From: Winogradskya consettensis
Lineage (GTDB): Bacteria > Actinomycetota > Actinomycetes > Mycobacteriales > Micromonosporaceae
Length of the DNA stretch: 64,000 bases
Assembly (NCBI RefSeq): GCF_018332715.1
Contig: NZ_BOQP01000011.1
Span: 1 to 64,000 of the forward strand
Direction of reading: 5' to 3'
Shown here: positions 17,804-27,321 of the stretch, one piece after another
Numbering within the stretch: the stretch's first letter is position 1
Layout: each line of letters starts with the position of its first letter
Position numbers and translations under genes: made by a program
The notes under the pieces: model-generated
Told to the model about the DNA's origin: nothing
The model's database searches: none
The model's input: only the letters and a program-made list of their open reading frames with translations

Positions 17804-18330
17804 TTACGCGACGGTAGTGGCCCAATGGGTGAGGGTGGGGTGGGTCAGGGAGGGGAAGATCGTGTCGGCGGCGAGGGTTACGCCGGGTAGGGAGGGGACT
17901 CCGACCACGTGCATGGCGGCGGCGCGGGCGGCGGCGACGCCGGTGGGGGAGTCCTCGAAGGCGATGCTCCGGGTGGGGTCGGCGTTCAGGGCTGCGCAGG
18001 CGGTGAGGTGCAGGTCGGGGGCGGGTTTGGGGTTGGTGACGTCCTCGGCGGCGTACATGTGGGTGAAGAAGTTGTCTAGGCCGGCTGAGACCAGGGCCGT
18101 GGTGACGAAGGCGCGGGGGTTGTTGCTGGCCACCGCGATCGGCACCCGGCCGTGCAGACTCCGGGCCAGGTCACGCGCGCCGAGGAGCGCCTGCGCGCCC
18201 GCGTTCAGCCGAAGCTGTGCCCGTTCTCGGCGAAGATCACGGTCTCCGCGCGGGTCCAGCAGGTCTCGGTATCAACGAGCAGACCGTCGCAGTCGAAGAC
18301 CGCGGCATCAACCTCGAGCGGCAGCGACAT
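17804..18330 (-). pseudogene. HAD-superfamily phosphatase with internal deletion and frameshift
   Basis: Reading from ATG at 18330, frame 1 gives an intact HAD N-terminus with motif I (FDCDGLLVDTE) up to GHSFG and then TGA at 18205-18207. Directly overlapping, another frame continues RLNAGAQALLGARDLARSLH, then PIAVASNN (motif II), NPKPAPD (motif III) and FEDSPTG (motif IV), ending at 17804. Most of the cap domain, some 60-80 residues compared with beta-phosphoglucomutase-like enzymes of about 220 residues, is missing at the junction. A single deletion explains both the loss and the frame change. The gene is not expected to make a working enzyme. Confidence 0.85.
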
Positions 18331-18355
18331 GCACCCGATCTTCGCAGGTGGCCGC

Positions 18356-19597
18356 TCAGGGAGCGGCCCGACGGATCAGGGAGGCGTAGTCGTCCAGGAC
18401 GTCCAGGATGCCGGTGTGTTGCCAGACCCGGTTTCTCTTCAGTCCGGTGCATTCGACCAGGACACCCCGTTCGACCAGAATTTCGAGGGCGCGCATTGCG
18501 GTGACGTCGTTCATTGCCAGCTCGGCGGTCAGGTATTTGGAGTTGACCACCGGTTGTCCTATCAATCTGGGCAGCACCGCCCATGCGGTGGCGTGGGTCC
18601 GGACTCCGGCGAGTTTGTCGCGGGCATCCGCCAACTGTGCGGCGAGGTTGTCCACCAGGGTTCGGCCTGAGGCGGCGGCGAAGCGTGCAGCATCGGCGAA
18701 ACGATGCACGATCGGCCCGGCGTCACCTTCCCGGAAGGCATTGAGGGCATCGAAGTACGTATCGGTGTTGGTCAGCAGGCCCGCAGAGATCGGCACGGTG
18801 ACATGTGTGACGAGCCCTTTGCTTCTCAGCATGGCCTGGGCGAGAGCGCGCCCGGTGCGGCCGTTGCCGTCGACGAAAGGGTGGATCGTCTCGAACTGGG
18901 CATGCGCGGTCGCTACCTGAACCAGCACCGGTAGGTCGTCGCGATCCGCGAAGTCGACGATGTCCTGGATGGCTTCGGGGATCCGCTCATACCGGGGAGC
19001 GACGAAGTCGGCACCGATCGGTCCGGCGTTGTCCTTCCCGATCCAGACGGCTTCTTGCCGGAATCGCCCGGCATGATGCTCGAAGCCGCGCTGGTGCCGC
19101 AGCAGCTCGAGATGCATGGTCAAGATGGATTCGGACTCGATGTGATCGGAGAGCCTCAGGGCAGCTTCCATGGCCCGGACGTTGCCGATGACCGTCTGGG
19201 CGTTTGCTTTTTCGGTCTGGCCGATTTCCGCGAGCGCCAATTGACGAGCACTGGTGGTGAGATTCTCGATCTGAGAACTGGACGTGCTCTCGGTGCGCAA
19301 CAGAATCGCGGACATCGGGACCAGGGCGGGGCTCTCTGCGCCCAGGACCTGCAGAGCATGCCGATCGAAGTCGGCCAGCGCACGGGTGCCGTCTTCAACG
19401 TCGGCGGTGACGCCATTCGTCAAGTTCGGTTGCCATCCGGCCAGCGGTGCCGTGACGATGGAGTGGTAGGTCCCACGTTGGCGGCGCAGCTCCGCCCGGG
19501 AGTAATAGCCCTGGTCAGCAGGTATCCATGTCTGGGCTTCGTAGGTGGCTGCCGGCACCGGGACGGAGTCGGGTGCTGTCGGCTCATGTGTAACCAC
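18356..19597 (-). CDS. Fic-domain protein (AMP-transferase family) with N-terminal inhibitory motif
   Basis: This 413-residue protein has an N-terminal Fic_N region with the inhibitory-helix motif SSSQIEN (about residues 103-109, pattern S/T-x-x-x-E-N). The Fic core follows with the catalytic motif HPFVDGNGRTGRA (about residue 235), then a C-terminal winged-helix region (LAMNDVTAMRALEILVERGV). Fic proteins transfer AMP or other nucleotide moieties to target proteins, and the S-x-x-x-E-N helix keeps this type self-inhibited. GTG at 19597 is assumed; no good ribosome-binding site is visible. A 14-base-arm palindrome lies 8 bases upstream. The adjacent downstream gene is the HAD pseudogene. No antitoxin gene is adjacent. 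Confidence 0.88.
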   Translation of the reverse strand: MVTHEPTAPDSVPVPAATYEAQTWIPADQGYYSRAELRRQRGTYHSIVTAPLAGWQPNLTNGVTADVEDGTRALADFDRHALQVLGAESPALVPMSAILLRTESTSSSQIENLTTSARQLALAEIGQTEKANAQTVIGNVRAMEAALRLSDHIESESILTMHLELLRHQRGFEHHAGRFRQEAVWIGKDNAGPIGADFVAPRYERIPEAIQDIVDFADRDDLPVLVQVATAHAQFETIHPFVDGNGRTGRALAQAMLRSKGLVTHVTVPISAGLLTNTDTYFDALNAFREGDAGPIVHRFADAARFAAASGRTLVDNLAAQLADARDKLAGVRTHATAWAVLPRLIGQPVVNSKYLTAELAMNDVTAMRALEILVERGVLVECTGLKRNRVWQHTGILDVLDDYASLIRRAAP

Positions 19598-19605
19598 GAT
19601 GCCAG

Positions 19606-19660
19606 CTTACTTACACTTTACTGAGAAAGTGTAAGTAAGGCGCGTTCTTACTAACACTTT
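19606..19660. promoter_or_regulatory. Perfect 14-bp inverted repeat plus a third half-site upstream of the Fic gene
   Basis: CTTACTTACACTTT (19606-19619) and AAAGTGTAAGTAAG (19626-19639) are perfect inverted copies with a 6-base spacer. A third near copy, CTTACTAACACTTT, lies at 19647-19660. The sites fill the space between the Fic start (19597) and the end of dppF (19665), so they are probably the Fic operator; the Fic C-terminal winged helix is a candidate binder. Confidence 0.65.
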
Positions 19661-19664
19661 CGCG

Positions 19665-20672
19665 CTAGATCAGGGTGAGGGCTTCGGCGTAGTGGCAGGC
19701 GGTCTGGTGGCCCTGGCCGCGGTCGGTGAGGGTGGGGGTTTCCTCGGCGCATCGGCGGCGTTCCGGGTCGGTCAGCTGGGTGGCGTACTTGGGGCAGCGG
19801 GTGCGGAAACGGCAGCCCGTCGGTGGGGTGATGGGGCTGGGGACGTCGCCGCTCAGGATGATTCGCCGGCGGGTTCGTTCCTTGCGGGGGTCGGGGACGG
19901 GGATGGCGGAGATCAGGGCCTGGGTGTAGGGGTGGGCGGCCTCGCGGAAGAGTTGGTCGGCCGGGGCGGTTTCGACGATGCGGCCGAGGTACATGACGGC
20001 GACTCGGTCGGCGATGTGGCGTACGACGGACAGGTCGTGGGAGATGAAGAGGTAGGAGAGGCCGAGTTCGTCCTGGAGGTCTTCGAGGAGGTTGACCACG
20101 CCGGCCTGGACGGAGACGTCGAGGGCTGACAGGGGTTCGTCGAGGACCAGGACCTTGGGGCGCAGGGCCAGCGCGCGGGCCACTCCGATGCGCTGGCGTT
20201 GGCCGCCGGAGAATTCGTGGGCGTACCTGTTGCCGTGTTCGGCGTCGAGGCCGACGGTCCGGAGCAGGTCGTGGATCTGGGTTCGATCGTGGAACGTGCC
20301 GTGGATGCGCAGGGGTTCGGCGATGAGTTCGGTGACGGTCATTCTCGGGTCGAGGGAGGCGTACGGATCCTGGAAGACGATCTGCAGTTCCTTGCGCAGC
20401 GGGCGCATCTGGGCGCGGGATAGCGGGACCAGGTCGCGGCCCCGGTAGTGGACCGAGCCCGCGGTTGCCGGTTCGAGGTTGAGCAGGACGCGACCGGTGG
20501 TGGTCTTGCCGCAGCCGGATTCGCCGACCAGGCCCAGGGTTTCGTGGGCGAAGATGTCGAAGGAGACGTCGCAGACCGCGTGCACGTCGCCGGTGCGGCG
20601 CCGCAGGACGCCCCGCGAGCGGACCGGGAAGTGCTTGACCAGGTTCCGTACCGAGACGATGGGTTCGGTCAT
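19665..20672 (-). CDS. dppF: Peptide ABC transporter ATP-binding protein (DppF/OppF type)
   Basis: This 335-residue ABC ATPase has Walker [12 protein letters not shown] (about residues 50-60), Q-loop [11 protein letters not shown], signature [15 protein letters not shown], Walker [13 protein letters not shown] and the C-terminal oligopeptide-transporter extension with clustered cysteines ([10 protein letters not shown]). Together with the DppD-like protein it drives import of oligopeptides or similar solutes. Its ATG overlaps the stop of the preceding gene (TGATG), showing tight coupling. It is the last gene of the five-gene operon. Confidence 0.92.
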   Translation of the reverse strand: MTEPIVSVRNLVKHFPVRSRGVLRRRTGDVHAVCDVSFDIFAHETLGLVGESGCGKTTTGRVLLNLEPATAGSVHYRGRDLVPLSRAQMRPLRKELQIVFQDPYASLDPRMTVTELIAEPLRIHGTFHDRTQIHDLLRTVGLDAEHGNRYAHEFSGGQRQRIGVARALALRPKVLVLDEPLSALDVSVQAGVVNLLEDLQDELGLSYLFISHDLSVVRHIADRVAVMYLGRIVETAPADQLFREAAHPYTQALISAIPVPDPRKERTRRRIILSGDVPSPITPPTGCRFRTRCPKYATQLTDPERRRCAEETPTLTDRGQGHQTACHYAEALTLI

Positions 20673-21667
20673 CAGAACACGTCCTCCGCTTTCGCCTCGG
20701 CGAGCTCGGTGTGGAAGTGGCAGGCCGCGCGGTGGTCAGGGCCGGTCGTTGCGGTGAGTACGGGCTCCACGTCGTCGCACCGGTCGCGGGTCATCGGGCA
20801 GCGCGGCGAGAACGGGCAGCCCGGTGGCAGGTTCAGCAGTGACGGTGGTGCACCGGTGATCGGGGTGAGCCGCTGCCGGCCCGACTCGTCGATGCGCGGG
20901 AGGCTGCCCAGCAGGCCGAGGGTGTAGGGCATCCGCGGGCCGTAGAAGATCTCGTCAACGGTGCCGGTCTCGACGAGTTTGCCGGCGTACATCACGCAGA
21001 CCCGGTCGGTGTGGCCCGCGATGACGCCGAGGTCGTGCGTGATGAGGACCAGCGCCGCGCCGGTCTCCGCGCGGGCGGCTTCGAGTGCTTCGAGCACCTG
21101 GGCCTGCACGGTCACGTCGAGGGCGGTGGTCGGCTCGTCCGCGATGATCAGGTCGGGGTTGTTCGCCATGGCGATCGCGATGACGATCCGTTGCCGCATG
21201 CCGCCGGACATCTCGTGCGGATAGTTGCGGGCGCGCAGCTTCGGGTTGGGGATGCCGACGATGTCGAGCAGGTCCGTCGCCCGGCGCAACGCGTCGTGCT
21301 TCGACACGCCGTGGTGCGCGCGGACCGCCTCGGCGATCTGGTCACCGACGGTGTAGACGGGGTTCAGCGAGGTGAGCGGGTCCTGGAAGATCATCGCTAT
21401 CCTGCGGCCGCGGATCTGCGAGAGGTCTTTGTCGGTACGCCCGACAAGCTCCTCCCCGAGCAGCTTCACCGACCCCGTGACCTGCGCGTTGCGGGGCAGC
21501 AGCCCCATGATCGCGAGCGACGTCACGGATTTGCCCGAGCCGGATTCGCCCACGATCCCGACGGACTCGCCGCGATTCACCTCGTACGAGACCCCGCGTA
21601 CCGCCCGCAACTGACCGTCCTCGGTGGGAAAGCCGACGGTGAGGTTCTCTACGGACAGCAACGTCAT
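20672..21667 (-). CDS. dppD: Peptide ABC transporter ATP-binding protein (DppD/OppD type)
   Basis: The 331-residue ATPase has Walker [13 protein letters not shown]-loop [10 protein letters not shown], signature [15 protein letters not shown], Walker [13 protein letters not shown] and the C-terminal [12 protein letters not shown] cysteine cluster found in peptide-transporter ATPases, where related proteins bind an iron-sulfur cluster. The ATG overlaps the dppC-like stop by 4 bases. It is the partner of the DppF-like protein; the substrate cannot be fixed from sequence. Confidence 0.92.
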   Translation of the reverse strand: MTLLSVENLTVGFPTEDGQLRAVRGVSYEVNRGESVGIVGESGSGKSVTSLAIMGLLPRNAQVTGSVKLLGEELVGRTDKDLSQIRGRRIAMIFQDPLTSLNPVYTVGDQIAEAVRAHHGVSKHDALRRATDLLDIVGIPNPKLRARNYPHEMSGGMRQRIVIAIAMANNPDLIIADEPTTALDVTVQAQVLEALEAARAETGAALVLITHDLGVIAGHTDRVCVMYAGKLVETGTVDEIFYGPRMPYTLGLLGSLPRIDESGRQRLTPITGAPPSLLNLPPGCPFSPRCPMTRDRCDDVEPVLTATTGPDHRAACHFHTELAEAKAEDVF

Positions 21668-22530
21668 CGGCGCACTCTCGTCTGCTTGGGGTCGAACGCG
21701 TCACGCAGGCCGTCGCCGATGAAGTTGATGGTCAGCGCGATGGCGATGATGAACAGGCCGGGGAAGTAGAACAGCCACGGCCGGGTGTTGACCGCGTCCT
21801 TGTTGATCGACACGAGCAACCCCAGCGACGTGTCCGGGGCCTGGACGCCGACCCCGAGGAAGGACAGGGCCGCTTCGCCGAGAATGCCGGTGGCGATGGC
21901 GAGCGTGGCCGACACGATGATCGCGCCGAGCGCGTTGGGGAGCAGGTGCCGCAGGATTATCCGTACGTTGCCCGCGCCGAGCGCCCGTGCCGCCTCGATG
22001 AACTCCTGCTCGCGCAGGGAGAGCACGACGCTGCGGACCACACGGGAGACGTACGGCCAGGTGAGCGCACCCAGCACGACGGCGATGGCCCACCACTGGC
22101 TCTGACCCACGCCCTGGGCGGCGACGGCCGCGGCGACGGCGATCAACGGCAGGGTGAGCACGATGTCGACGAGCCGCATCATGAGGAAGTCGAGCTTGCC
22201 CCGGTAGAGGCCCGCGATCGCGCCCCAGAGCGTGCCGAAGACCGTACCGATCAGCGCGATGGCCAGGGCGATCTTGATCGACTGCTGGGTGCCCCGCATG
22301 ACCTGGGCGAACGTGTCGTGTCCGATCAGGTCGGTGCCGAACGGGTGCCCCGGCGACGGGGGCAGGGACAGATCGTCGGTGATGTCGGTGTAGCTGTACT
22401 GCCACAGCAGCGGGCCGGCGAACGCGAACAGCGTCACCATCACGAGCAGGATCAGGCTGGTCACCGCCGCCCGGTGCCGGAAGAACCGGCGCAGCACCAA
22501 CTGGGTCTGCGTCCGTTCCGTGTCACTCAT
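21664..22530 (-). CDS. dppC: Peptide ABC transporter permease (DppC/OppC type)
   Basis: This 288-residue inner-membrane permease has an N-terminal cytoplasmic segment, a first membrane helix (AAVTSLILLVMVTLFAFAGP), the OppC_N region with HPFGTDLIGHD, and the EAA coupling loop (EFIEAARALGAGNVRIILRH) that contacts the ATPases. ATG at 22530 is chosen because it begins the conserved OppC_N sequence and overlaps the upstream permease stop by 8 bases; the reading frame extends further upstream without homology. Confidence 0.9.
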   Translation of the reverse strand: MSDTERTQTQLVLRRFFRHRAAVTSLILLVMVTLFAFAGPLLWQYSYTDITDDLSLPPSPGHPFGTDLIGHDTFAQVMRGTQQSIKIALAIALIGTVFGTLWGAIAGLYRGKLDFLMMRLVDIVLTLPLIAVAAAVAAQGVGQSQWWAIAVVLGALTWPYVSRVVRSVVLSLREQEFIEAARALGAGNVRIILRHLLPNALGAIIVSATLAIATGILGEAALSFLGVGVQAPDTSLGLLVSINKDAVNTRPWLFYFPGLFIIAIALTINFIGDGLRDAFDPKQTRVRR

Positions 22531-23506
22531 GGCGGATCCTCGGGTCCAGGACGGCGTAGAGGGCGTCGGCGATGACCGAGAACGCGACGACGATGAGCCC
22601 GGCGAGCAGCAGCCAGCTGGCCACCGCGTCGGTGTCACCGCGGGCGACGCCGGTCAGCAGCATCCGGCCCAGGCCGTTCCAGTTGAAGACGGTCTCGGTG
22701 ATCACCGCACCGCCCAGGATCCCGGCGACGTCCAGGGCGGTGACGGTGACCAGCGGGATGAGAGCCGTACGCAACACGTGCCGGACCAGGACCTTGCGCC
22801 ACGACAGGCCCTTGGCGCGGGCGAGGCGTACGTAGTCGGAGTTCAGCACTTCGAGCACGGCGGCGCGCTGGTAGCGGCTCCATGCGGCGTACGAGATGAG
22901 GGCCAACGCGATCGTCGGTAGCACCAGATGCCCCGCGAGATCCGCCACCTTCGCGCCGGCGGAGAGCTCGTCGTAGCCCTGCGACTTCTCGCCGATCGTG
23001 TAGAACACCGTCGTACCCGTCGCCTTGTTGTAACGGACGGCCAGGTCCTTGAGCACGATCGCGACCCAGAACAACGGCATGGCGAGGAAGACGAAGCCCG
23101 TGAACGTCAGCACGTAGTCCGACTTCGAATACTGCCGGACCGCGCCGAGCACCCCGGTGAACACGGCCAGGACCAGGGCGAGCAGCATCGCGACCAGGAC
23201 GAGCCGCAGCGTGACCGCGGTCGAACGGGTCAGGTTGGCGCCGATGTCGTACGTGCTCTGCACCGATTCGCCGAAGTCGCCGTGCAGCACGCCCCAGAGC
23301 CAGTGCCCGTACCGGACGACGATGGAGTCGTCCAGACCGAGCCGCGCTGTCTCCAGGTCGATGGTCCGCTGCGGCGCGGGTGGGTTCCGCAACTTCAGCG
23401 GTTCGAGCGGGTCACCCGATAGAGCCACCAGCGCATAGGACAAAAAGGACGCGATGATGAGTACGGGCACAGCGGCGAGCAGGCGTCTGATGAGGTACGC
23501 GAACAT
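22523..23506 (-). CDS. dppB: Peptide ABC transporter permease (DppB/OppB type)
   Basis: This 327-residue permease starts with the typical helix MFAYLIRRLLAAVPVLIIAS. It contains a periplasmic loop longer than the E. coli prototype and ends with an EAA-like loop (YVRLARAKGLSWRKVLVRHV). It forms the membrane channel with the DppC-like partner. The gene follows the binding-protein gene by 15 bases, so the operon order is A-B-C-D-F, the usual one for dipeptide/oligopeptide systems. Confidence 0.9.
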   Translation of the reverse strand: MFAYLIRRLLAAVPVLIIASFLSYALVALSGDPLEPLKLRNPPAPQRTIDLETARLGLDDSIVVRYGHWLWGVLHGDFGESVQSTYDIGANLTRSTAVTLRLVLVAMLLALVLAVFTGVLGAVRQYSKSDYVLTFTGFVFLAMPLFWVAIVLKDLAVRYNKATGTTVFYTIGEKSQGYDELSAGAKVADLAGHLVLPTIALALISYAAWSRYQRAAVLEVLNSDYVRLARAKGLSWRKVLVRHVLRTALIPLVTVTALDVAGILGGAVITETVFNWNGLGRMLLTGVARGDTDAVASWLLLAGLIVVAFSVIADALYAVLDPRIRHE

Positions 23507-23521
23507 GTGCTCTCCCCGTAC

Positions 23522-25261
23522 TTAATTCGCGGTTGCCTTCAGTCCCCACTCCTCGGAGTTGAACACTGGTCCGGTGGACGTGGCGTTCGGCCGGATGTTC
23601 ACGTAGCTCGACTGGGCCGCCAGGAAGTTCGCCCGCTGGAAGAGCGGCAGGACGTAGTAGTCCTTGGCCATCAACGCGTCGGCCTGGTTGAGCAGCGCGG
23701 CACCCTTGGCCTCGTCGAGACCCTCCTGGATGCCCTGCTTGAGCAGCGTGTCCGCCTGGTCGTTGACCCAGTGGCCGTAGTTCGACTCGGCGCCCTTGGC
23801 CCAGAGGCTCTGCGCGGTCGTGAAGAAGAACGGCGTGCTGACCCAGGCGTACACGATGATGTCGAAGTCGCCCGAGGTCAGCGTGTCGGACAGGTTGTTC
23901 GTGGGCTGGATGGTCACCGGGATGCCCAGCTGCTTGAGCGTCGCCTGGGTGAGCTCGCCGGTGGCGGCCCGGTTGACGTTGCCCTCGGTGTGCCGGAACC
24001 GCAGCGTGACCGGCTCGCCGCCCGGCGTCTTGAGCTGCGTGCCGACACCCGTGTAGCCGGCGTCGGTCAGCGTCTTCTTCGCCGCTTCGAGGTCGCCCGC
24101 GCCCGCACCGCTCGCGGTCACCACGTCCTGGTAGTACGGGCTCTCCGGGATGAAGTTGTGGTTCTTGAGCGGCTTGGCGTCCTTCCAGAACGTGCCCACC
24201 GTACGGTTGATGATGCTCTGCACATCGATGGCCTGGAAGACGGCCTGTCGCAGGGCCTTGTCCTTCAGGAACTTGTTCTGCAGGTTGAGGTCGATGTGCT
24301 CCCAGGAGAGCCCGCCACTGATCCGGTAGTTGACGTCCTGCAGGTTCTGCACCTGGGTCACCATGTCCAGGTTGGGCTGCGGGTCACCGGCGTTGATCTC
24401 GCCGTTCTGCAGCGCCGGCACGAACGACGACTGGTCCGTCACGATCTTGAAGATCAGCTTGTCCAGGGCCGGCTTCGTGCCCCACCACTTCGGGTTCGGC
24501 ACCTCGACCAGCTGCTGACCCTCGGCATAGCTCTCGATCAGGTACGGGCCGCCGGACCAGGTCGGCTGCGTCTTCTTGAACCACTCCCAGGACTTGGCCA
24601 GACCGGCGGGCGTTCCGTCATCGCCGTTCTGCTTCGCCAGATGCGCCGGATAGATGTCGTTGAACAGCGACTTCCAATCCGGGAAAGCCTTGCCGTCCTG
24701 GAACGTCGCGGTCACCGTCTTGCCGTTGTCCGTGCCGACCACGCTCGCCAGCAGGTCGAATCCGGCGCTGCTCGACGTCGCGCACGCGGGGCAGTCGCGG
24801 GTGTTACGAGCCCGGAACTGGTAGGCGAAGTCGTCGGCGGTGATCGGCGTACCGTCGCTCCACACCGCCTCCGGCTTGATCTTGTAGACCACCTGCTGCG
24901 GGTCGGTCCCGACGAGCTTGGGTTCCTCGGCCATCAGGTTGCCGTTCAGCGCGGCCTTGTAGTCCGGCGCCCCGTAATAGACGAACGGCAACAGCTGCCG
25001 CATCATCATCGACGTGACGTAGTGCGCGCCGTCCTCGCTGACCGTGTTCCAGGTGGTGCGGTCCTGCTCCTCGTAGTACACCATCGTGCCGCCGGCTTTC
25101 GTCTTGCCGGTGTTGCAGGTCAGCGGTGTTTTCGCGCAGGAATCGAAGCCGAGTTCGCCCTGCGTCGAGTCGGAGTCACCACCACTGCATGCGGTGAGCG
25201 CGAGCAGGGCGGCGATCGCGATCGCCGCCGGCCCGCGGGCCACCTGGAAACGGACAGTCAT
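23522..25261 (-). CDS. dppA: Peptide ABC transporter substrate-binding lipoprotein (family 5)
   Basis: This 579-residue extracytoplasmic binding protein has a lipoprotein signal peptide with lipobox L-T-A-C (cysteine near residue 24), a Gly/Ser/Asp-rich tether, and family 5 elements such as YKIKPEAVWSDGTPITADDF. ATG at 25261 is chosen because GGAGG lies 9-10 bases upstream and a clean signal peptide follows; the frame extends to 25309 without sense. Two extra cysteine pairs (DSCAKTPLTCNTG and RDCPACATS) may form disulfides. It captures the solute for the downstream permeases. Confidence 0.92.
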   Translation of the reverse strand: MTVRFQVARGPAAIAIAALLALTACSGGDSDSTQGELGFDSCAKTPLTCNTGKTKAGGTMVYYEEQDRTTWNTVSEDGAHYVTSMMMRQLLPFVYYGAPDYKAALNGNLMAEEPKLVGTDPQQVVYKIKPEAVWSDGTPITADDFAYQFRARNTRDCPACATSSSAGFDLLASVVGTDNGKTVTATFQDGKAFPDWKSLFNDIYPAHLAKQNGDDGTPAGLAKSWEWFKKTQPTWSGGPYLIESYAEGQQLVEVPNPKWWGTKPALDKLIFKIVTDQSSFVPALQNGEINAGDPQPNLDMVTQVQNLQDVNYRISGGLSWEHIDLNLQNKFLKDKALRQAVFQAIDVQSIINRTVGTFWKDAKPLKNHNFIPESPYYQDVVTASGAGAGDLEAAKKTLTDAGYTGVGTQLKTPGGEPVTLRFRHTEGNVNRAATGELTQATLKQLGIPVTIQPTNNLSDTLTSGDFDIIVYAWVSTPFFFTTAQSLWAKGAESNYGHWVNDQADTLLKQGIQEGLDEAKGAALLNQADALMAKDYYVLPLFQRANFLAAQSSYVNIRPNATSTGPVFNSEEWGLKATAN

Positions 25262-25390
25262 CTCTTTGCCTCCGGGCGCTACCGAGACGGAGTTGCAGCC
25301 TGAACACATACGACTGCATAGAGTCCCGGCGCGCCTAGATCATGGCATCGACTTGTGACTATCTCGTTACTGGATTGCCATTGATCAACA

Positions 25391-26089
25391 TCAATCAACC
25401 GCGCCGATCGCCCCGGCCGCAGCACCTTGCGTCTCGGGCTCGGCTTCGTCGGGCTTCGCCTCTTCTTCTGCTGCCGCCTCTGCCGCGGGGCCTACCGCGG
25501 AGGCCATCAACGCCGAGTTCGGGATGTTCAGCGGGCCGTCGTCGGTCTCCAGCATCGTGTAGAGCAGCCCTGCGGAGATCACGGTGCCGGTGAGCGGGCC
25601 GTTCAGCGCACCGGACATCACCCGCACCCGCTCGCCCGTCACATACGGCCGGGAGAACAACAGGACCAGGCCGGCGAAGAGGTTGCTCAGCACCGGCTGC
25701 GCCGCCAGCCCCAGGATCACACCGGTGACCGCGCTGCCGACCAGCAGATGCTGCAGCCCCACCCCGATCAGATCGAACACCGAGAACGCGACGATCAGAT
25801 AACCACCCAGCTGCACCAGCAACCGCAACATGGCCGCAGCCGCGGTGCCCGCACGCGCAGCCGCCACGCGATGCACCTCACTCGCCGCGGTCCGGCTCGC
25901 CACCACCCCGAAAACAGCGGTCAACAACGCACACCCGTACGCGATGAGCCCCCGCCGCAGCCCGTCTCGAACCTCGCCCAGCTCAGACCCGACAATCAGC
26001 GCAGCGAGCGCCAAAATCCCAAAGGTCACCGCCTTACGAAAATCCGGCCGAATACGCTGCTCCAACAACCGCAACGAATCCAACGGCAT
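25391..26089 (-). CDS. Small MscS-type mechanosensitive channel
   Basis: This 232-residue membrane protein has three or four N-terminal helices (RKAVTFGILALAALIVGSEL and others) and the MscS pore-lining/beta segment (GLAAQPVLSNLFAGLVLLFS, then RPYVTGERVRV). A short beta domain and an acidic, Ala/Glu-rich C-terminal tail (about residues 205-232) replace the usual larger cytoplasmic cage. It presumably releases solutes under hypo-osmotic stress. It stands alone, 66 bases before the MFS gene stop on the same strand. Confidence 0.85.
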   Translation of the reverse strand: MPLDSLRLLEQRIRPDFRKAVTFGILALAALIVGSELGEVRDGLRRGLIAYGCALLTAVFGVVASRTAASEVHRVAAARAGTAAAAMLRLLVQLGGYLIVAFSVFDLIGVGLQHLLVGSAVTGVILGLAAQPVLSNLFAGLVLLFSRPYVTGERVRVMSGALNGPLTGTVISAGLLYTMLETDDGPLNIPNSALMASAVGPAAEAAAEEEAKPDEAEPETQGAAAGAIGAVD

Positions 26090-26155
26090 CGCCCGCCCCC
26101 TTCCCCGAAGATCACCTGCGGGCGACCCTATCGGCTGCGGTTTTAAGCGTTCGTG

Positions 26156-27313
26156 TCACGCCGGGTGCGAGGCGGCGGCGCGCGGGGTGCGCATGGCGTT
26201 GCCGCTCAGGGCGACGAAGACGGCAAGCAGAACCGGGATCCACAATGCGGTCGGCAGGCCGACGACGCTGGCTGCGGTGCCGATCAGGATGGGCCCCAGG
26301 AGGAAGCCGAGATAGCCGATGCTGACCACCATCGAAAGGGCTCGGCCGGAGCGTTGGGGGTCGAGGTTGCCGGCGGCGGAGAAGACCTGGGGTGCGATTC
26401 CGGACAGGCCTATGCCGAGCAGGCCGAAACCGATGACGCCGGCGATCGGGTGGTTGATGACGAGGGCCGCGCCGAGGCCGGCGGCGGCGATGAGGCCGCC
26501 GAGGCGGACCAATCCGACCGGGCCGAGGATGCGGACCAGGCGGTCGCCGAAGATGCGGCCGACCGTCATCATGATGGAGAAAGCGGCATATCCGTACGCG
26601 GCGAAGCCCGGTTCACTGTCCAGATTGTCCCGGAGGTAGACGGCGCTCCAGTCGGCCGCCGCGCCCTCGCCCACCAGGGTGCAGAGGACGAGGATGCCGA
26701 AGAAGACCAGGAGCGAGCTTCCGGCCGTACGTGTATCGCCTGGCTCGGGTCTTTCGGCCGGAACGCCGGGCACGGGCAGCACCCAGACGGCGGCCCACCC
26801 GGCGAGCACGAGAACGACGGCGCCGACGGCCAGGAGCGTCGGGCCGACCCCCACGCCGTGGTGCGCGAACACGCTTCCGGCGATGGCGCCCAGGAAACCG
26901 CCGATGCTGTAGATCGCGTGGAACGACGACATGATCGGGCTGCCCCAGGCGCGCTGCACCTCGACGGCGTTCGCGTTCATGGCGATGTTCAGCGTTCCGT
27001 GCACGGCGCCGAAGCAGAACACTGCGATCGAGAGCGTCACCAGGCTCGTGCTGTAGCCGGGCGGGACGAGGAGCAGCCCTTCCAGCAACGCCGTGACTAC
27101 GAGGACCCGGGAACTTCCGAAGCGATCGGTCAGCCGGCCGAGCAGGGCCATGCCGAGGATGCAGCCCGCGGCGAAGGCCAGCAGGGCGAGGCTCAGCCGC
27201 CCGTCGCTCAGCTCGAGTCTCTCCTTGACCGCGGGGATCCGGGCGGTCCAGACCCCGAGCGACGTGCCGAAGAGCAGGAAGGCCAAGGAGGTAGCGATGC
27301 GGGCGCGGAGCAC
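26156..27313 (-). CDS. MFS transporter
   Basis: This 385-residue protein has about 12 hydrophobic segments and the major facilitator motif A variant GRLTDRFGSSRVL after helix 2. The sequence opens LRARIATSLAFLLFGTSLGV, as in the small YbjJ/FucP-like group of MFS proteins, members of which are annotated as putative sugar or drug exporters. It follows the 305-residue unknown gene by 8 bases and is probably co-transcribed with it. The substrate is unknown. Confidence 0.85.
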   Translation of the reverse strand: MLRARIATSLAFLLFGTSLGVWTARIPAVKERLELSDGRLSLALLAFAAGCILGMALLGRLTDRFGSSRVLVVTALLEGLLLVPPGYSTSLVTLSIAVFCFGAVHGTLNIAMNANAVEVQRAWGSPIMSSFHAIYSIGGFLGAIAGSVFAHHGVGVGPTLLAVGAVVLVLAGWAAVWVLPVPGVPAERPEPGDTRTAGSSLLVFFGILVLCTLVGEGAAADWSAVYLRDNLDSEPGFAAYGYAAFSIMMTVGRIFGDRLVRILGPVGLVRLGGLIAAAGLGAALVINHPIAGVIGFGLLGIGLSGIAPQVFSAAGNLDPQRSGRALSMVVSIGYLGFLLGPILIGTAASVVGLPTALWIPVLLAVFVALSGNAMRTPRAAASHPA

Positions 27314-27321
27314 GCGACCCC

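Noticed and set aside
23507..25303. 598-codon plus-strand frame opposite the substrate-binding protein
   Set aside because: The minus frame has a lipobox, ribosome-binding site and family 5 sequence; the plus frame is the usual high-GC shadow.
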